This document shows, piece by piece, positions 17,536 to 26,427 of a stretch of DNA of 64,000 bases. The notes beneath the pieces are model-generated. The model did not search any database. It was not told the DNA's origin and was given only the letters and a program-made list of their open reading frames with translations. A program made the position numbers and the translations under genes. Source of the DNA: an uncultured Pseudodesulfovibrio sp. (GTDB lineage: Bacteria; Desulfobacterota; Desulfovibrionia; Desulfovibrionales; Desulfovibrionaceae); assembly GCF_963662885.1 (NCBI RefSeq), contig NZ_OY760065.1, forward strand, positions 506,001 to 570,000. The letters are read 5' to 3'. Position 1 is the stretch's first letter; each line of letters opens with the position of its first letter.

Positions 17536-18606
17536 ATGATCGGCCAGGAAGATCCGAGTAAAACAGAAAAAGCCACCCAGAAACGCCGCGACAAACAGCG
17601 CGAGGAAGGCAACGTCGCCAAGGGGCAGGAAATCCCCAAGGTGATGAGCCTTCTGTCCGGTGTCCTGGTTCTTCGCTTCATGATCGGCTTCTACAGCGAC
17701 CAGTTTACCGAAATCTACCGCTGGACATTTCTTGAGGCCATCAATTTCAACGTCGACAAGCCCATGGCCTATGCCCTGTTCACCTGGGGGGTCCAGAAGA
17801 TGGCAATGCTGGTGGTGCCGTTCATGGTGGTCATCGCCTTTGTCGCCTTTCTCTGCATGCGACTGCAGGTCGGCCCCTTATGGACCACCAAACCGCTTGA
17901 GCCGAAATTCGGAAAGCTTTTCAATCTGATGGCCGGGGTCAAAAAACTGATGCTCAGCCCGGACGCGCTCATCAAGCTGGCCAAAAGCCTGCTGCAGGCC
18001 ATGGCTGTGGCCGTGGCCCCGTACATAGTTATCAAACAGGAACTGCCCAACCTGCTCCCGCTCTTCCACGCCAACGTTCAAGGCATCATTTCCTTCATTC
18101 TCGCCGCTGGTTACAAGATGGTCTGCTACGCACTGATCCCCATGCTCATCATTGCCGTGGCCGACCTTGTTTACGAGCGATGGAACTACGAAGAGCAAAT
18201 CAAGATGACCAAAGACGAAATCAAGGATGAACGGAAACAGGCGGAAGGCGACCCCAAGGTCAAGCAGCAACAACGTCAGAAGATGATGCAGGTCATGGCT
18301 TCGCGCATGTTCCAGGACATTCCCAAGGCGGACGTGGTCATCACCAACCCCACCCACTACGCCATCGCCCTGCAGTACGATCCATTGCAGGCCCCCGCCC
18401 CCCTGGTCCTGGCCAAGGGAGTGAACAAGGTTGCCGAACGAATCAAGGAAGTTGCGCGGGAAAACTCCATCCCTATCGAAGAAAACAAACCCTTGGCACA
18501 GGCTTTGTATAAACAGGTTGAGATTGGAGAAACCATCCCGGAGGAATTGTTTCAGGCCGTGGCCGCAATTCTGGCAAAGCTGGAAAAGTTCAAGCGTCGC
18601 CGGTAG
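17536..18606 (+). CDS. flhB: Flagellar export switch protein FlhB
   Basis: Controls the switch from rod/hook to filament export. The 356 residues show a charged N-terminus (DPSKTEKATQKRRDKQREEG), four membrane segments, and a cytoplasmic domain with the self-cleavage site NPTH near residue 270 (VITNPTHYAIAL). The auto-cleaving Asn and Pro are intact, so substrate switching should work as usual. Confidence 0.96.
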   Translation: MIGQEDPSKTEKATQKRRDKQREEGNVAKGQEIPKVMSLLSGVLVLRFMIGFYSDQFTEIYRWTFLEAINFNVDKPMAYALFTWGVQKMAMLVVPFMVVIAFVAFLCMRLQVGPLWTTKPLEPKFGKLFNLMAGVKKLMLSPDALIKLAKSLLQAMAVAVAPYIVIKQELPNLLPLFHANVQGIISFILAAGYKMVCYALIPMLIIAVADLVYERWNYEEQIKMTKDEIKDERKQAEGDPKVKQQQRQKMMQVMASRMFQDIPKADVVITNPTHYAIALQYDPLQAPAPLVLAKGVNKVAERIKEVARENSIPIEENKPLAQALYKQVEIGETIPEELFQAVAAILAKLEKFKRRR

Positions 18607-18667
18607 TTGCAAAGCCTGACACCCTCCCCGGAACTCACAGCCCAACTGTCCGAGAGGTGTCAAAAAC

Positions 18668-20767
18668 ATGGCCCAGCCTAGCGCAAAGACCGGTATCCCG
18701 AAGATAGACTACAGCAAGTTCGCCAAACAGGGCGACGTGCTCCTCGCTGGCGGCGTGGTAGTCATCCTCTTCGTGATGCTTATCCCCCTGCCCACTCCGT
18801 TCATCGACTTCATGCTCTCGGTCTCCATTTCGCTCGGACTGGTTATCCTGGTCACGTCCATGTTCATGACCTCTCCGCTGGAATTCTCCATCTTCCCGTC
18901 CTTGCTGCTGGTCACCACCCTGCTTCGCCTGGCCCTGAACGTAGCCACCACCCGTGCCATTTTGCTGCACGGCGACGAGGGTACATCGGCGGCAGGCTCG
19001 GTTATTCAGAGTTTCGGTGAATTCGTTGTCGGAGGTAACTATGTCATCGGCATCGTTATCTTCATGATCCTGTTCATCCTGAACAAGACCGTCATCGTCA
19101 CCGGTACAACGCGTATCGCAGAAGTCGCGGCCCGGTTCACCCTTGACGCCATGCCCGGTAAGCAGATGGCCATTGAGGCAGACCTCAACGCCGGACTCAT
19201 CGACGAAGAAGAGGCCACCAAGCAACGAGAGAACCTGCGCCGGGAAGCCGACTTCTACGGCGCCATGGACGGTGCGGGCAAGTTCGTATCTGGAGACGTA
19301 AAAGCGGGTTTGATGATCACGGCCATCAACATCATCGGTGGCTTTCTCATCGGCGTTCTTCAAAAAGACATGCAGTGGATGGACGCGGCCCATACCTACA
19401 CCCTGCTGACCATCGGTGACGGCCTGGTCGCCACCATCCCCTCGCTGATCATCTCCACCTCTGCGGGTATCATCGTTTCCCGTGCGGCGGCCGAAGCCAA
19501 GATGGGCGAGGAATTCATCGGCCAGCTCTCTTTCCATCATCGGGCGCTCAAGCTTGTTTCCGGCATCCTGGTCATCTTCGGCATTGTGCCGGGCATGCCG
19601 ACCATTCCATTTTTGACCCTAGCCGCCCTTGTCTTCACGGTGGGCCAGATTTCCTCCAAGCAGCAACAGAACCTGAACATCGAGCTTGAGGAGAAGGAAC
19701 AGAACCAGCCCTCCACCCTGGACACCCCGGAGGAGGTTCAGGCACTGCTGCCGCTCGACCAGTTGGAACTGGAAGTTGGCTACGGGCTCATCCCGCTGGT
19801 GGACGAAGAACAGAGCGGCAACCTGCTGTCGCGCATCCGTTCCATCCGCCGCCAGTTCGCCCTGGACATGGGCGTGGTCGTCCCGTCGCTGCACCTGCGC
19901 GACAACCTCCAGCTCAAGCCCGGAGAGTACCGCGTACTCATCAAGGGCAACCCGGTGGCCAGCGCAGAGCTGCTCATCGACCACTATCTGGCCATGGACC
20001 CGGGCGACGCCAAGCAGCGTATCGACGGCGTGGAGACCGTGGAACCCGCCTTCAACCTCCCGGCCGTCTGGATACCGGAAGCGCAGAAGGAGGAGGCCAT
20101 GCTGGCCGGCTACACCGTAGTAGACCCGTCCACGGTCATCGCTACCCACCTGACCGAGGTCTTCCGCCGCAACCTGCACGAGTTCCTCGGACGCCAGGAA
20201 ACCCAGGAGTTGCTCGACAACCTGTCCAAGCGCGCCCCCAAGGCCGTGGAATCCCTGATTCCCGCCGTACTCAGCCTCGGCGGGGTACAGAAGGTCCTCC
20301 AGGGATTGGTTCAGGAGAATGTGTCCATCCGCGACCTGCTGACCATCGTCGAGACTCTGGCCGACTACGGCGTAGCCACCCAGGACCCAACCCAACTCAC
20401 GGAATACGTTCGTGCACGCATGGGCCGGACCATCGTCAAACCGTATCTGGGAGACAACGGCGTGTTGCCCATCATAACCCTGAACCCGCAGATCGACGAA
20501 ATCCTGAACGGTGCCATGCGCCCGGCGGAACAGGGAGGCTACTTGGCCCTGGAGCCCGGCGTTGCCCAGCAGATAATCCAGGCGATCAATCGTTCAACGG
20601 AAGAAGCCATGGTGGCCGACGGCCAGCCCATCCTGCTGGTCACCCCGCAGATTCGGTCGCAGTTGGCCCAGCTCCTTACCCGGTTCATCCCCACCCTGCC
20701 GGTCATCTCCCAGGCCGAGATCCCGGCGGATGTCAAAATTCAGTCGGTCGCAACCGTCGAACTCTAG
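18668..20767 (+). CDS. flhA: Flagellar export gate protein FlhA
   Basis: The major export-gate subunit, whose cytoplasmic ring docks chaperone-substrate complexes. The 699 residues have eight predicted membrane segments in the first half (LLVTTLLRLALNVATTR; the FHIPEP-like loop reads FTLDAMPGKQMAIEADL) and a four-subdomain cytoplasmic C-terminal half. Length is normal. The 61-base gap after flhB contains GAGAGGTG upstream of the ATG. Confidence 0.96.
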   Translation: MAQPSAKTGIPKIDYSKFAKQGDVLLAGGVVVILFVMLIPLPTPFIDFMLSVSISLGLVILVTSMFMTSPLEFSIFPSLLLVTTLLRLALNVATTRAILLHGDEGTSAAGSVIQSFGEFVVGGNYVIGIVIFMILFILNKTVIVTGTTRIAEVAARFTLDAMPGKQMAIEADLNAGLIDEEEATKQRENLRREADFYGAMDGAGKFVSGDVKAGLMITAINIIGGFLIGVLQKDMQWMDAAHTYTLLTIGDGLVATIPSLIISTSAGIIVSRAAAEAKMGEEFIGQLSFHHRALKLVSGILVIFGIVPGMPTIPFLTLAALVFTVGQISSKQQQNLNIELEEKEQNQPSTLDTPEEVQALLPLDQLELEVGYGLIPLVDEEQSGNLLSRIRSIRRQFALDMGVVVPSLHLRDNLQLKPGEYRVLIKGNPVASAELLIDHYLAMDPGDAKQRIDGVETVEPAFNLPAVWIPEAQKEEAMLAGYTVVDPSTVIATHLTEVFRRNLHEFLGRQETQELLDNLSKRAPKAVESLIPAVLSLGGVQKVLQGLVQENVSIRDLLTIVETLADYGVATQDPTQLTEYVRARMGRTIVKPYLGDNGVLPIITLNPQIDEILNGAMRPAEQGGYLALEPGVAQQIIQAINRSTEEAMVADGQPILLVTPQIRSQLAQLLTRFIPTLPVISQAEIPADVKIQSVATVEL

Positions 20768-20776
20768 GACCAGATT

Positions 20777-21856
20777 ATGAGAATGAAGACTTATCGGGCC
20801 GCCACATCCACGGCAGCATTCGCCAAGGTCAAATCCGATCTTGGCAACGAGGCCGTGATCCTGTCCAACAAGACCGTCATGGAGAACGGCTGCAAGTGCT
20901 GTGAAATCGTCGCTGCAGTGGAACACCAGCCGGTACGGACCGCGCGCCCGGCACGCGACACCAAGGAAAGCGTCGTGGACGCCGCCCTGCAGGATTCGGT
21001 GGGCTGGCAGCGCGAGTGGAGTCAGATCAAGGGACAGATCATGGCTCTGATGAAGCCGCAGATGGACCCTGCCAAGCTCTCTCCCAAGCAGCGCGTGGCC
21101 CTGGAGTATCTGGAGCGCGAGGACGTTGACGAACGTGTCCTGACCCACGTCTACTGCACCATGCGCGAAACTGAGAACTGCCCGGTCATGACCGCTCTGG
21201 ACCCGCTGCTCAAGGCCACTCCGTTCAAGGCTGAGACCTGGACCAACACCTTTCACGCCTTTGCCGGACCTGGCGGCGCGGGCAAAACATCAAGCCTAAT
21301 TCGCCTGGCCCTGCGCATGAAGAAGGAACGGCCCGGTATGCGGCTGTGCCTGGCCACGGCAGACGGCGGACGCGGTAAGGGCCGTCTGATCCTCAAGCAC
21401 TACGCTGAGTTGAGCGGTTTGGCATTTCGTGAGATCATTACCCGGGACGACTTTGCTCTGCTCAAAGAAGAAGCCCGCCAGTTCGATATGATCCTTATCG
21501 ACCTGCCCGGGCTGTCCGGTCAGACGACTTTGAAAGAATGGACGCAGTTGTACGGCCTGAGTGACTGTCCGGACCTGTCCATTCATCTGGTCATGAACCC
21601 CTATTACAGCAAGAGCCAGTTCGAGCGGTTCATGGACAAATATAAAAGTGAACAACTAGCCAGCGTTATCTGGACGAAACTCGATGAAGCCTGTACATTC
21701 GGGTCAATATTGAACTTGGCATTCGCCGGGGGGCTGCCGGTCTCCGCTCTTTCATACGGACCCGGCCTGAAAAACAGCATCAGCCCCGCCACGGAAGAGA
21801 TGATCTGGCGACTGCTGTTCATGCGCAGGCTGCCCGACGGCAACATGCAACCGTAA
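20777..21856 (+). CDS. flhF: Flagellar SRP-like GTPase FlhF
   Basis: SRP-family GTPase that sets the position and number of polar flagella together with FlhG. The 359 residues have an N-terminal basic region starting MKTYRAATSTAAFAKVKSDLG and ending with VILSN, then the NG domain with P-loop GPGGAGKTSS, LATADGGRGKGR, MILIDLPG (G3-type DxPG) and TKLDEA (G4 TKxD). Presence with flhG suggests a polar flagellum, by inference from the family. Confidence 0.92.
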   Translation: MRMKTYRAATSTAAFAKVKSDLGNEAVILSNKTVMENGCKCCEIVAAVEHQPVRTARPARDTKESVVDAALQDSVGWQREWSQIKGQIMALMKPQMDPAKLSPKQRVALEYLEREDVDERVLTHVYCTMRETENCPVMTALDPLLKATPFKAETWTNTFHAFAGPGGAGKTSSLIRLALRMKKERPGMRLCLATADGGRGKGRLILKHYAELSGLAFREIITRDDFALLKEEARQFDMILIDLPGLSGQTTLKEWTQLYGLSDCPDLSIHLVMNPYYSKSQFERFMDKYKSEQLASVIWTKLDEACTFGSILNLAFAGGLPVSALSYGPGLKNSISPATEEMIWRLLFMRRLPDGNMQP

Positions 21857-21873
21857 GGAGTGCGACACACGTT

Positions 21874-22701
21874 ATGAGTTCGAATCTTCCCCTGGTCCTC
21901 TCCGTCACCTCCGGCAAAGGAGGCGTCGGCAAGACCAACATGTCGGTCAATCTGGCCTACTCCTTGAGCGCCGCAGGCAAAAACGTCGTCCTGCTGGACG
22001 CCGATCTTGGGCTGGCCAACGTGGACGTCATTCTCGGGCTTGCGCCCCAATACAATCTCTTCCACCTGTTCCACGAGGAAATGACGCTGGACCGCATTCT
22101 CTTCGATACCCCTTACGGCTTCCGCATTCTGCCGGCCTCCTCGGGTGTCAGCGACATGGTCAACCTCGACAAGGGGCAGAAGCTGGATCTTCTGGATGCC
22201 ATGGACTCCCTGGAGGACAATGTCGACTATCTCATCGTGGATACCGGCGCGGGCATCAACGACAACGTCCTCTATTTCAATCTGGCCGTGCAGGAACGAC
22301 TGCTGATCATCACCCCGGAACCCACTTCCCTGACCGACGCCTACGCGCTGATCAAGGTCCTCAAGCTGCACCATGGGGTGGAAAAATTCCGCGTGCTGGT
22401 GAACATGGTCAAGGACGTGAACATGGCCCGCGAGGTCTACCTCAAGCTCCTGAACGCCTGTGATCACTTTCTCGACGGCATTTCGCTCGACCTGGTAGGC
22501 TTCGTGCCGTATGACCAGAACGTGCGCAACGCGGTCATCGCGCAGACCCCGTTCTGCCACAAATTTCCCAAGACCCCGGCCAGCGTGGCTGTCCGGCAGA
22601 CGGCTCAAAAAGTCAAAAACTGGCAGGTAACCCCTAACACCGATGGCAATATTAAATTCTTCTGGAAGAAACTCCTCTTCCAGGAACGATCCGTGGCTTG
22701 A
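21874..22701 (+). CDS. flhG: MinD-like ATPase FlhG (FleN)
   Basis: ATPase that limits flagellar number and stimulates FlhF GTPase. The 275 residues show the deviant Walker A SGKGGVGKTN, switch DADLGLANVDVILG, and VDTGAGINDNV in place of the usual DTxPG. Its 3' end overlaps the start of fliA by 59 bases, implying coupled translation. Confidence 0.93.
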   Translation: MSSNLPLVLSVTSGKGGVGKTNMSVNLAYSLSAAGKNVVLLDADLGLANVDVILGLAPQYNLFHLFHEEMTLDRILFDTPYGFRILPASSGVSDMVNLDKGQKLDLLDAMDSLEDNVDYLIVDTGAGINDNVLYFNLAVQERLLIITPEPTSLTDAYALIKVLKLHHGVEKFRVLVNMVKDVNMAREVYLKLLNACDHFLDGISLDLVGFVPYDQNVRNAVIAQTPFCHKFPKTPASVAVRQTAQKVKNWQVTPNTDGNIKFFWKKLLFQERSVA

Positions 22702-23428
22702 GCTGGAGCAGGGCGTCAAGCGTTGGGATGATTTCTCGCCGAGGGATCGGGAGAATATCGTCCGCTACTACGCGCCCAAAATCCGGATTCTGGCACTGCG
22801 GCTCAAAGCGAAGCTGCCTCAGAGCGTTGAGCTGAACGAGCTCATCAGCGCGGGCAGTCTCGGCCTTCTGGATGCCCTTGGGAAATTCAATCCGGAGTTG
22901 GGGATCAAGTTCGATACCTACTCGGAGAACCGGATCAAGGGGGCCATGCTTGACGAGCTTCGCCGCATGGACTGGTTCTCCAGGGGGCTCAGGCAGAAGG
23001 TCAAGGTGCTCGAAGACTCCATGCGCCAGATCGAGCATGAAACAGGCTCCCCCGCCACGACTGAGCAGCTCTGCGAACTCACCGGCATGTCCGACAAGGA
23101 GGTGCAGCAGGGACTTGAAGCGCTGAACAACCAGGTTTGTCTGAGCCTCGACACGTTTCAGGAGAATCTCATCGGCCAGAAGAAGATGACCGACAACGAA
23201 CCGTTCCAGTCGGCCGCCTTTCAGGAGATTGTTGACAAAGTAGCCAATCTCATTGAAGAATTGACGCCGAGAGAAAAATTGGTCATATCTTTGTATTATG
23301 GGGAGGAGTTGAACATGAAGGAGACGGCCGAGGTTATGGACATAACCGAGGGACGCGTCTCGCAGCTCCACTCTCAAGCATTGAATAAATTAAGAAAAAC
23401 GTTCAGAGCTCGTTACGAAAACGAGTAG
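22643..23428 (+). CDS. fliA: Flagellar sigma factor FliA (sigma-28)
   Basis: Sigma factor for late flagellar and chemotaxis genes. The 261 residues show region 2 (ELISAGSLGLLDALGKFNP, then FDTYSENRIKGAMLDELRRMDW), region 3 and region 4 (ELTPREKLVISLYYGEELNMKE, then VMDITEGRVSQLHSQAL). The first 20 codons lie inside flhG. No other ATG occurs before the conserved region, but a downstream non-ATG start cannot be excluded. cheY follows 23 bases later. Confidence 0.93.
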   Translation: MAILNSSGRNSSSRNDPWLELEQGVKRWDDFSPRDRENIVRYYAPKIRILALRLKAKLPQSVELNELISAGSLGLLDALGKFNPELGIKFDTYSENRIKGAMLDELRRMDWFSRGLRQKVKVLEDSMRQIEHETGSPATTEQLCELTGMSDKEVQQGLEALNNQVCLSLDTFQENLIGQKKMTDNEPFQSAAFQEIVDKVANLIEELTPREKLVISLYYGEELNMKETAEVMDITEGRVSQLHSQALNKLRKTFRARYENE

Positions 23429-23451
23429 CACTCATGTAAAGGAGACTTTCG

Positions 23452-23832
23452 ATGGGTTATGATACCAACATGCGCGTCCTGGTTGTAGACGATTTCTCCA
23501 CCATGCGTAAAATCATCAAAAACATCCTGCGCCAGCTGGGCTTCAACAACATCGTCGAGGCTGACGACGGCTCCACGGCCTGGGAAGTGCTCAACAAGGA
23601 CAACATCGACTTCATCGTCTCCGACTGGAACATGCCCACCATGTCCGGCATCGAACTGCTCCGCAAGGTGCGCGCCAGCGAGGAATACGCGGACATCCCC
23701 TTCCTGATGGTTACCGCCGAGGCACAGCAGGAGAACATTATCGAGGCTGTCCAGGCCAAGGTGTCCAATTACATCGTCAAGCCGTTCACTCCCGAAACTC
23801 TGGGCCAGAAGATCGACAAAATCTTCGCCTAG
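23452..23832 (+). CDS. cheY: Chemotaxis response regulator CheY
   Basis: Single-domain receiver that signals to the flagellar switch. The 126 residues contain the acidic pair Asp13/Asp14, the phosphoacceptor Asp58 in SDWNMP, Thr88 and Lys110 (IVKPFT). DWNMP after the acceptor is typical of motor-binding CheY. Its place between fliA and fliL supports a motility role. AAGGAGA precedes the ATG. Confidence 0.95.
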   Translation: MGYDTNMRVLVVDDFSTMRKIIKNILRQLGFNNIVEADDGSTAWEVLNKDNIDFIVSDWNMPTMSGIELLRKVRASEEYADIPFLMVTAEAQQENIIEAVQAKVSNYIVKPFTPETLGQKIDKIFA

Positions 23833-23859
23833 GCCACCTTTGCCATTTAGGCTTTTGCC

Positions 23860-24564
23860 ATGGTCCTGCTCGTTCCGGATGATGCCGATGATGTAACCGA
23901 CGCTCCCGCCGAGCGGAAAGCGGAGTTGGACGACGCCGCAGCGAGCAAGGCCACCCAGAAGGTCGATCTCGACCTCGATGACGCCCCGTTCCTTGAAGAT
24001 GAGGACGAGGAAGAGGAAATTGAGGAGGTCGAGGTCTCGACCCCGTTTTTGACCGAGGACGACAGCAAGCCCAAAACCGGGCTTGTCGCCCTGCTCAAAA
24101 ACAAGTTCGTTATCATGGGGCTGGGCGTTATCCTGCTCCTGCTGGTCGTCATCGTCATTCTCCTGCTGCGCGCCCCAGAAGCTCCACCTCCGCCGCCTCC
24201 GCCCCCCGTGGAGGAAACCATTCCGGAACCGGCTCCCGAGCCCGAGGTTCCGGAGACGCCACAGATTCTCATCAAACTCGATCCGTTCCTCATCGAACAG
24301 ATGGATTCGGCAGGCAAGATCCGCTTTCTCGAGGTCAGTATCCTCCTGTCCACCGAGGATGAGGGACTGGCCCGGCAGTTCAAGCAGGAGACGTTTGCCG
24401 TCCGCAACGCCCTGTACTACTATCTCAAGAATAAGGATCTGCAGTTTTTGTCCGATAAGGAAAACAGTGAGAAGCTGAAAAAGGAATTGCTGGTCATCAT
24501 CAATCAATACATGGGGTTCGGCCAGTTCGATACATTGATGTTCGAACAATATCTTGTGAGGTGA
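23860..24564 (+). CDS. fliL: Flagellar basal body protein FliL
   Basis: Membrane protein that associates with the stators. Of 234 residues, about 1-80 are a long acidic cytoplasmic tail, 83-103 are the single membrane segment, 107-116 are a proline run, and the rest is the periplasmic FliL domain (RFLEVSILLSTEDEG, VRNALYYYLKNKD). The N-terminal acidic extension is longer than in enteric FliL. No strong ribosome site is visible before the ATG. Confidence 0.9.
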   Translation: MVLLVPDDADDVTDAPAERKAELDDAAASKATQKVDLDLDDAPFLEDEDEEEEIEEVEVSTPFLTEDDSKPKTGLVALLKNKFVIMGLGVILLLLVVIVILLLRAPEAPPPPPPPPVEETIPEPAPEPEVPETPQILIKLDPFLIEQMDSAGKIRFLEVSILLSTEDEGLARQFKQETFAVRNALYYYLKNKDLQFLSDKENSEKLKKELLVIINQYMGFGQFDTLMFEQYLVR

Positions 24565-24567
24565 TCC

Positions 24568-24894
24568 ATGAGCACTACGCCTTTGGACCTGCCCATACTC
24601 ATTTCGCAGCTGCCCTTCGTGCAGAAGATCGCCCATGCGGAAAAGGCCACGCCCGAGATCAACCAACAGCTCTTCGGCCCCCTGATCCAGGAACAGCTCC
24701 GCCAACGCGAGGGTACGGTCCAACAGGTCCAGAAGAAGACCGCGACCGATCCTGTGGACCGGGACGGACACCACGACCAACACCAGGAAGCCGCCCCGGA
24801 ACGGAAAGACCGCGAACCGGAAGCGGATGATCCCGATACCGGTGCCTCCAGCGGCTCCCCCTGGTCCGGCAACATCGTCAACGTCAAGATCTGA
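24568..24894 (+). CDS. Hypothetical flagellar-operon protein
   Basis: A 108-residue soluble protein I do not recognise as a characterised family. A helical N-terminal half (LPILISQLPFVQKIAHAE, INQQLFGPLIQEQLRQRE) leads into a highly charged, His/Asp/Glu-rich and probably disordered tail. GAGGTGATCC precedes the ATG, and only 3 bases separate it from fliL, so it is expressed with the flagellar genes. Conservation of the N-terminal half would be expected if it binds a motor or export part (inference). Confidence 0.75.
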   Translation: MSTTPLDLPILISQLPFVQKIAHAEKATPEINQQLFGPLIQEQLRQREGTVQQVQKKTATDPVDRDGHHDQHQEAAPERKDREPEADDPDTGASSGSPWSGNIVNVKI

Positions 24895-24917
24895 CCCCCA
24901 AAGGGGCGAACCGCATC

Positions 24918-25325
24918 ATGTCCACTCTGCTCATCATTCTCTTCACCATCAGCGAAGTCGTCCTGCTCGGCGTCGTTATCCTGTTCTTCCTTCGCCTGCG
25001 CAAATCCGAAATCCTTCTCTCCGGCCTGCACGCCAAACAGGAGGAATTCGTCAAACGTCTTCAGTTCAATACCCAGCTTGAAAACGAACTGGTAGCCACC
25101 TTCGAGCAACGCCAGCAGGAACTGGTCGCCTTGAACTCGCAGCTGGAGACTAAGGCCACCGAACTCAAAAAGCTGGTCAAACTCGCCAACGAGTACGCTA
25201 AGTCCCCGCAATTCATGCGGGAAATCATCATTCAGGGACATCGATCCGGCAAGACACCGATGCAACTCGCCAAATCTACCGGCCTCGCGCTGGAGGAAGT
25301 CGAGTTGATCATCGATCAGTCCTAG
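24918..25325 (+). CDS. Hypothetical membrane protein with coiled coil (DUF2802-like)
   Basis: 135 residues: one N-terminal membrane segment (about 3-25), a coiled-coil stretch (about 40-95, ENELVATFEQRQQELVALN), and a C-terminal segment resembling a helix-turn-helix (PMQLAKSTGLALEEVELI). Similar small proteins occur in flagellar operons of deltaproteobacteria and their role is not known. It is followed 9 bases later by the FliK-like gene. Confidence 0.75.
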   Translation: MSTLLIILFTISEVVLLGVVILFFLRLRKSEILLSGLHAKQEEFVKRLQFNTQLENELVATFEQRQQELVALNSQLETKATELKKLVKLANEYAKSPQFMREIIIQGHRSGKTPMQLAKSTGLALEEVELIIDQS

Positions 25326-25334
25326 AGGCACCGC

Positions 25335-26162
25335 GTGCGCGTTTCAGGATCAGGGACAGGAGGCTTCTTCAATGGCGGAGGCAGCCGGTCCGACCGATTT
25401 CGCAGCCGCCATCGTCCCGGCCAGAAAGTGCGTGGCGTTCTGATCAAGAACCTCCCTGATTCCATGGCCTGGGTGGATATCGATGGCGAACGGCTCCTTG
25501 CGCAACTCGAATCACCACGCCCTGAAGGCAGCCGCCTTCTCTTCCTCGTTCAACAGATCGTCCCGCAGATCGTCCTGAAGGAACTGACAGGCGATGCACA
25601 CGGCAATGCGGCCAATACCCTCACCAGGGTCAGTGACTTCGACTCGGCCCGTACACTCTTTGAAAACAGATTTCGCACCGCCCTCAAGGAGGCTGACCTG
25701 TTTGGCCGCCCCCTGCCCCTGCCCGATTTTCTCGGCCTTCTCGCTGCAAACCCGCCGCTTTACGCAGCCTACCAGGATGCAGCCAACTGCGCCGCCCCCT
25801 TGTCCAAGGCCCTTCAAGACGCGAACAAAGGCACTCTCCGCTACCAGCCCTGGTTAGCTCCAACCGGACAGCGGCAGGCGACTGTCATTCGACAAGCCGA
25901 CCGCGAGTCTCAGCTTACTGAAATAGTCATTGAATTCGACCATGCGCGTATGGGCCTCACCCGCGTGCAGTTCCTGCGCAAGGCCGACACCCTGTCGTTT
26001 CGCGCGCAACTCCAACACCCTGAATACGCCCACCACCTTGCTGCGGATTTTGAGACCCGAAGATACTCAGACACCGTTTTCCAAATCCGGCACCTGGGCG
26101 TCGGCAAGCTACCCCGCACCAGTCACAGCGGTATCCTTGCGGAGTTATTGTTCAAGGGATAG
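25335..26162 (+). CDS. FliK-like protein at the end of the flagellar operon
   Basis: 275 residues with a Gly/Ser/Arg-rich start. A beta segment, VRGVLIKNLPDSMAWVDIDG followed by ERLLAQL, resembles the first domain of FliK-like proteins. The C-terminal part (EIVIEFDHARMGLTRVQFLR, then TLSFRAQLQHPE) resembles the FliK hook-length C-terminal domain, normally of the form LxPxxLGxVxVxL. The match is partial. It may be a hook-length control protein or a paralogue of unknown job. The GTG start follows the previous stop by 9 bases. Confidence 0.6.
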   Translation: MRVSGSGTGGFFNGGGSRSDRFRSRHRPGQKVRGVLIKNLPDSMAWVDIDGERLLAQLESPRPEGSRLLFLVQQIVPQIVLKELTGDAHGNAANTLTRVSDFDSARTLFENRFRTALKEADLFGRPLPLPDFLGLLAANPPLYAAYQDAANCAAPLSKALQDANKGTLRYQPWLAPTGQRQATVIRQADRESQLTEIVIEFDHARMGLTRVQFLRKADTLSFRAQLQHPEYAHHLAADFETRRYSDTVFQIRHLGVGKLPRTSHSGILAELLFKG

Positions 26163-26370
26163 GCCTACGCCTTTCGACATAGTAACGGTGCAGTTACGCA
26201 TAGAGCTGGTTAGTGAAGAGAGTTTCCAAAACACTCAGCACACCTTTTCCTTTTGAATCTCTATCGCGGAATCACAACGGCTTGGCTAGACCAAATGTTT
26301 TTGGGTGTCCCAGTCCATGGTTTTTCAAAGGCCTGGTGGTACCTGTTGGAGAATCCCTGTGCAGGTGCAC

Positions 26371-26414
26371 AGGCCACAAAAAAGCCCGCCTTGCGGCGGG
26401 CTTTTTTGTGGCCT
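26371..26414. terminator. Strong bidirectional terminator
   Basis: A perfect 20-bp stem (AGGCCACAAAAAAGCCCGCC and its complement) around TTGC gives A and T runs on both sides of the GC core. It separates the plus-strand flagellar operon from the convergent lpxC. The rest of the 265-base gap shows nothing recognisable. Confidence 0.92.
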
Positions 26415-26427
26415 TGCGTGAGCAGGC

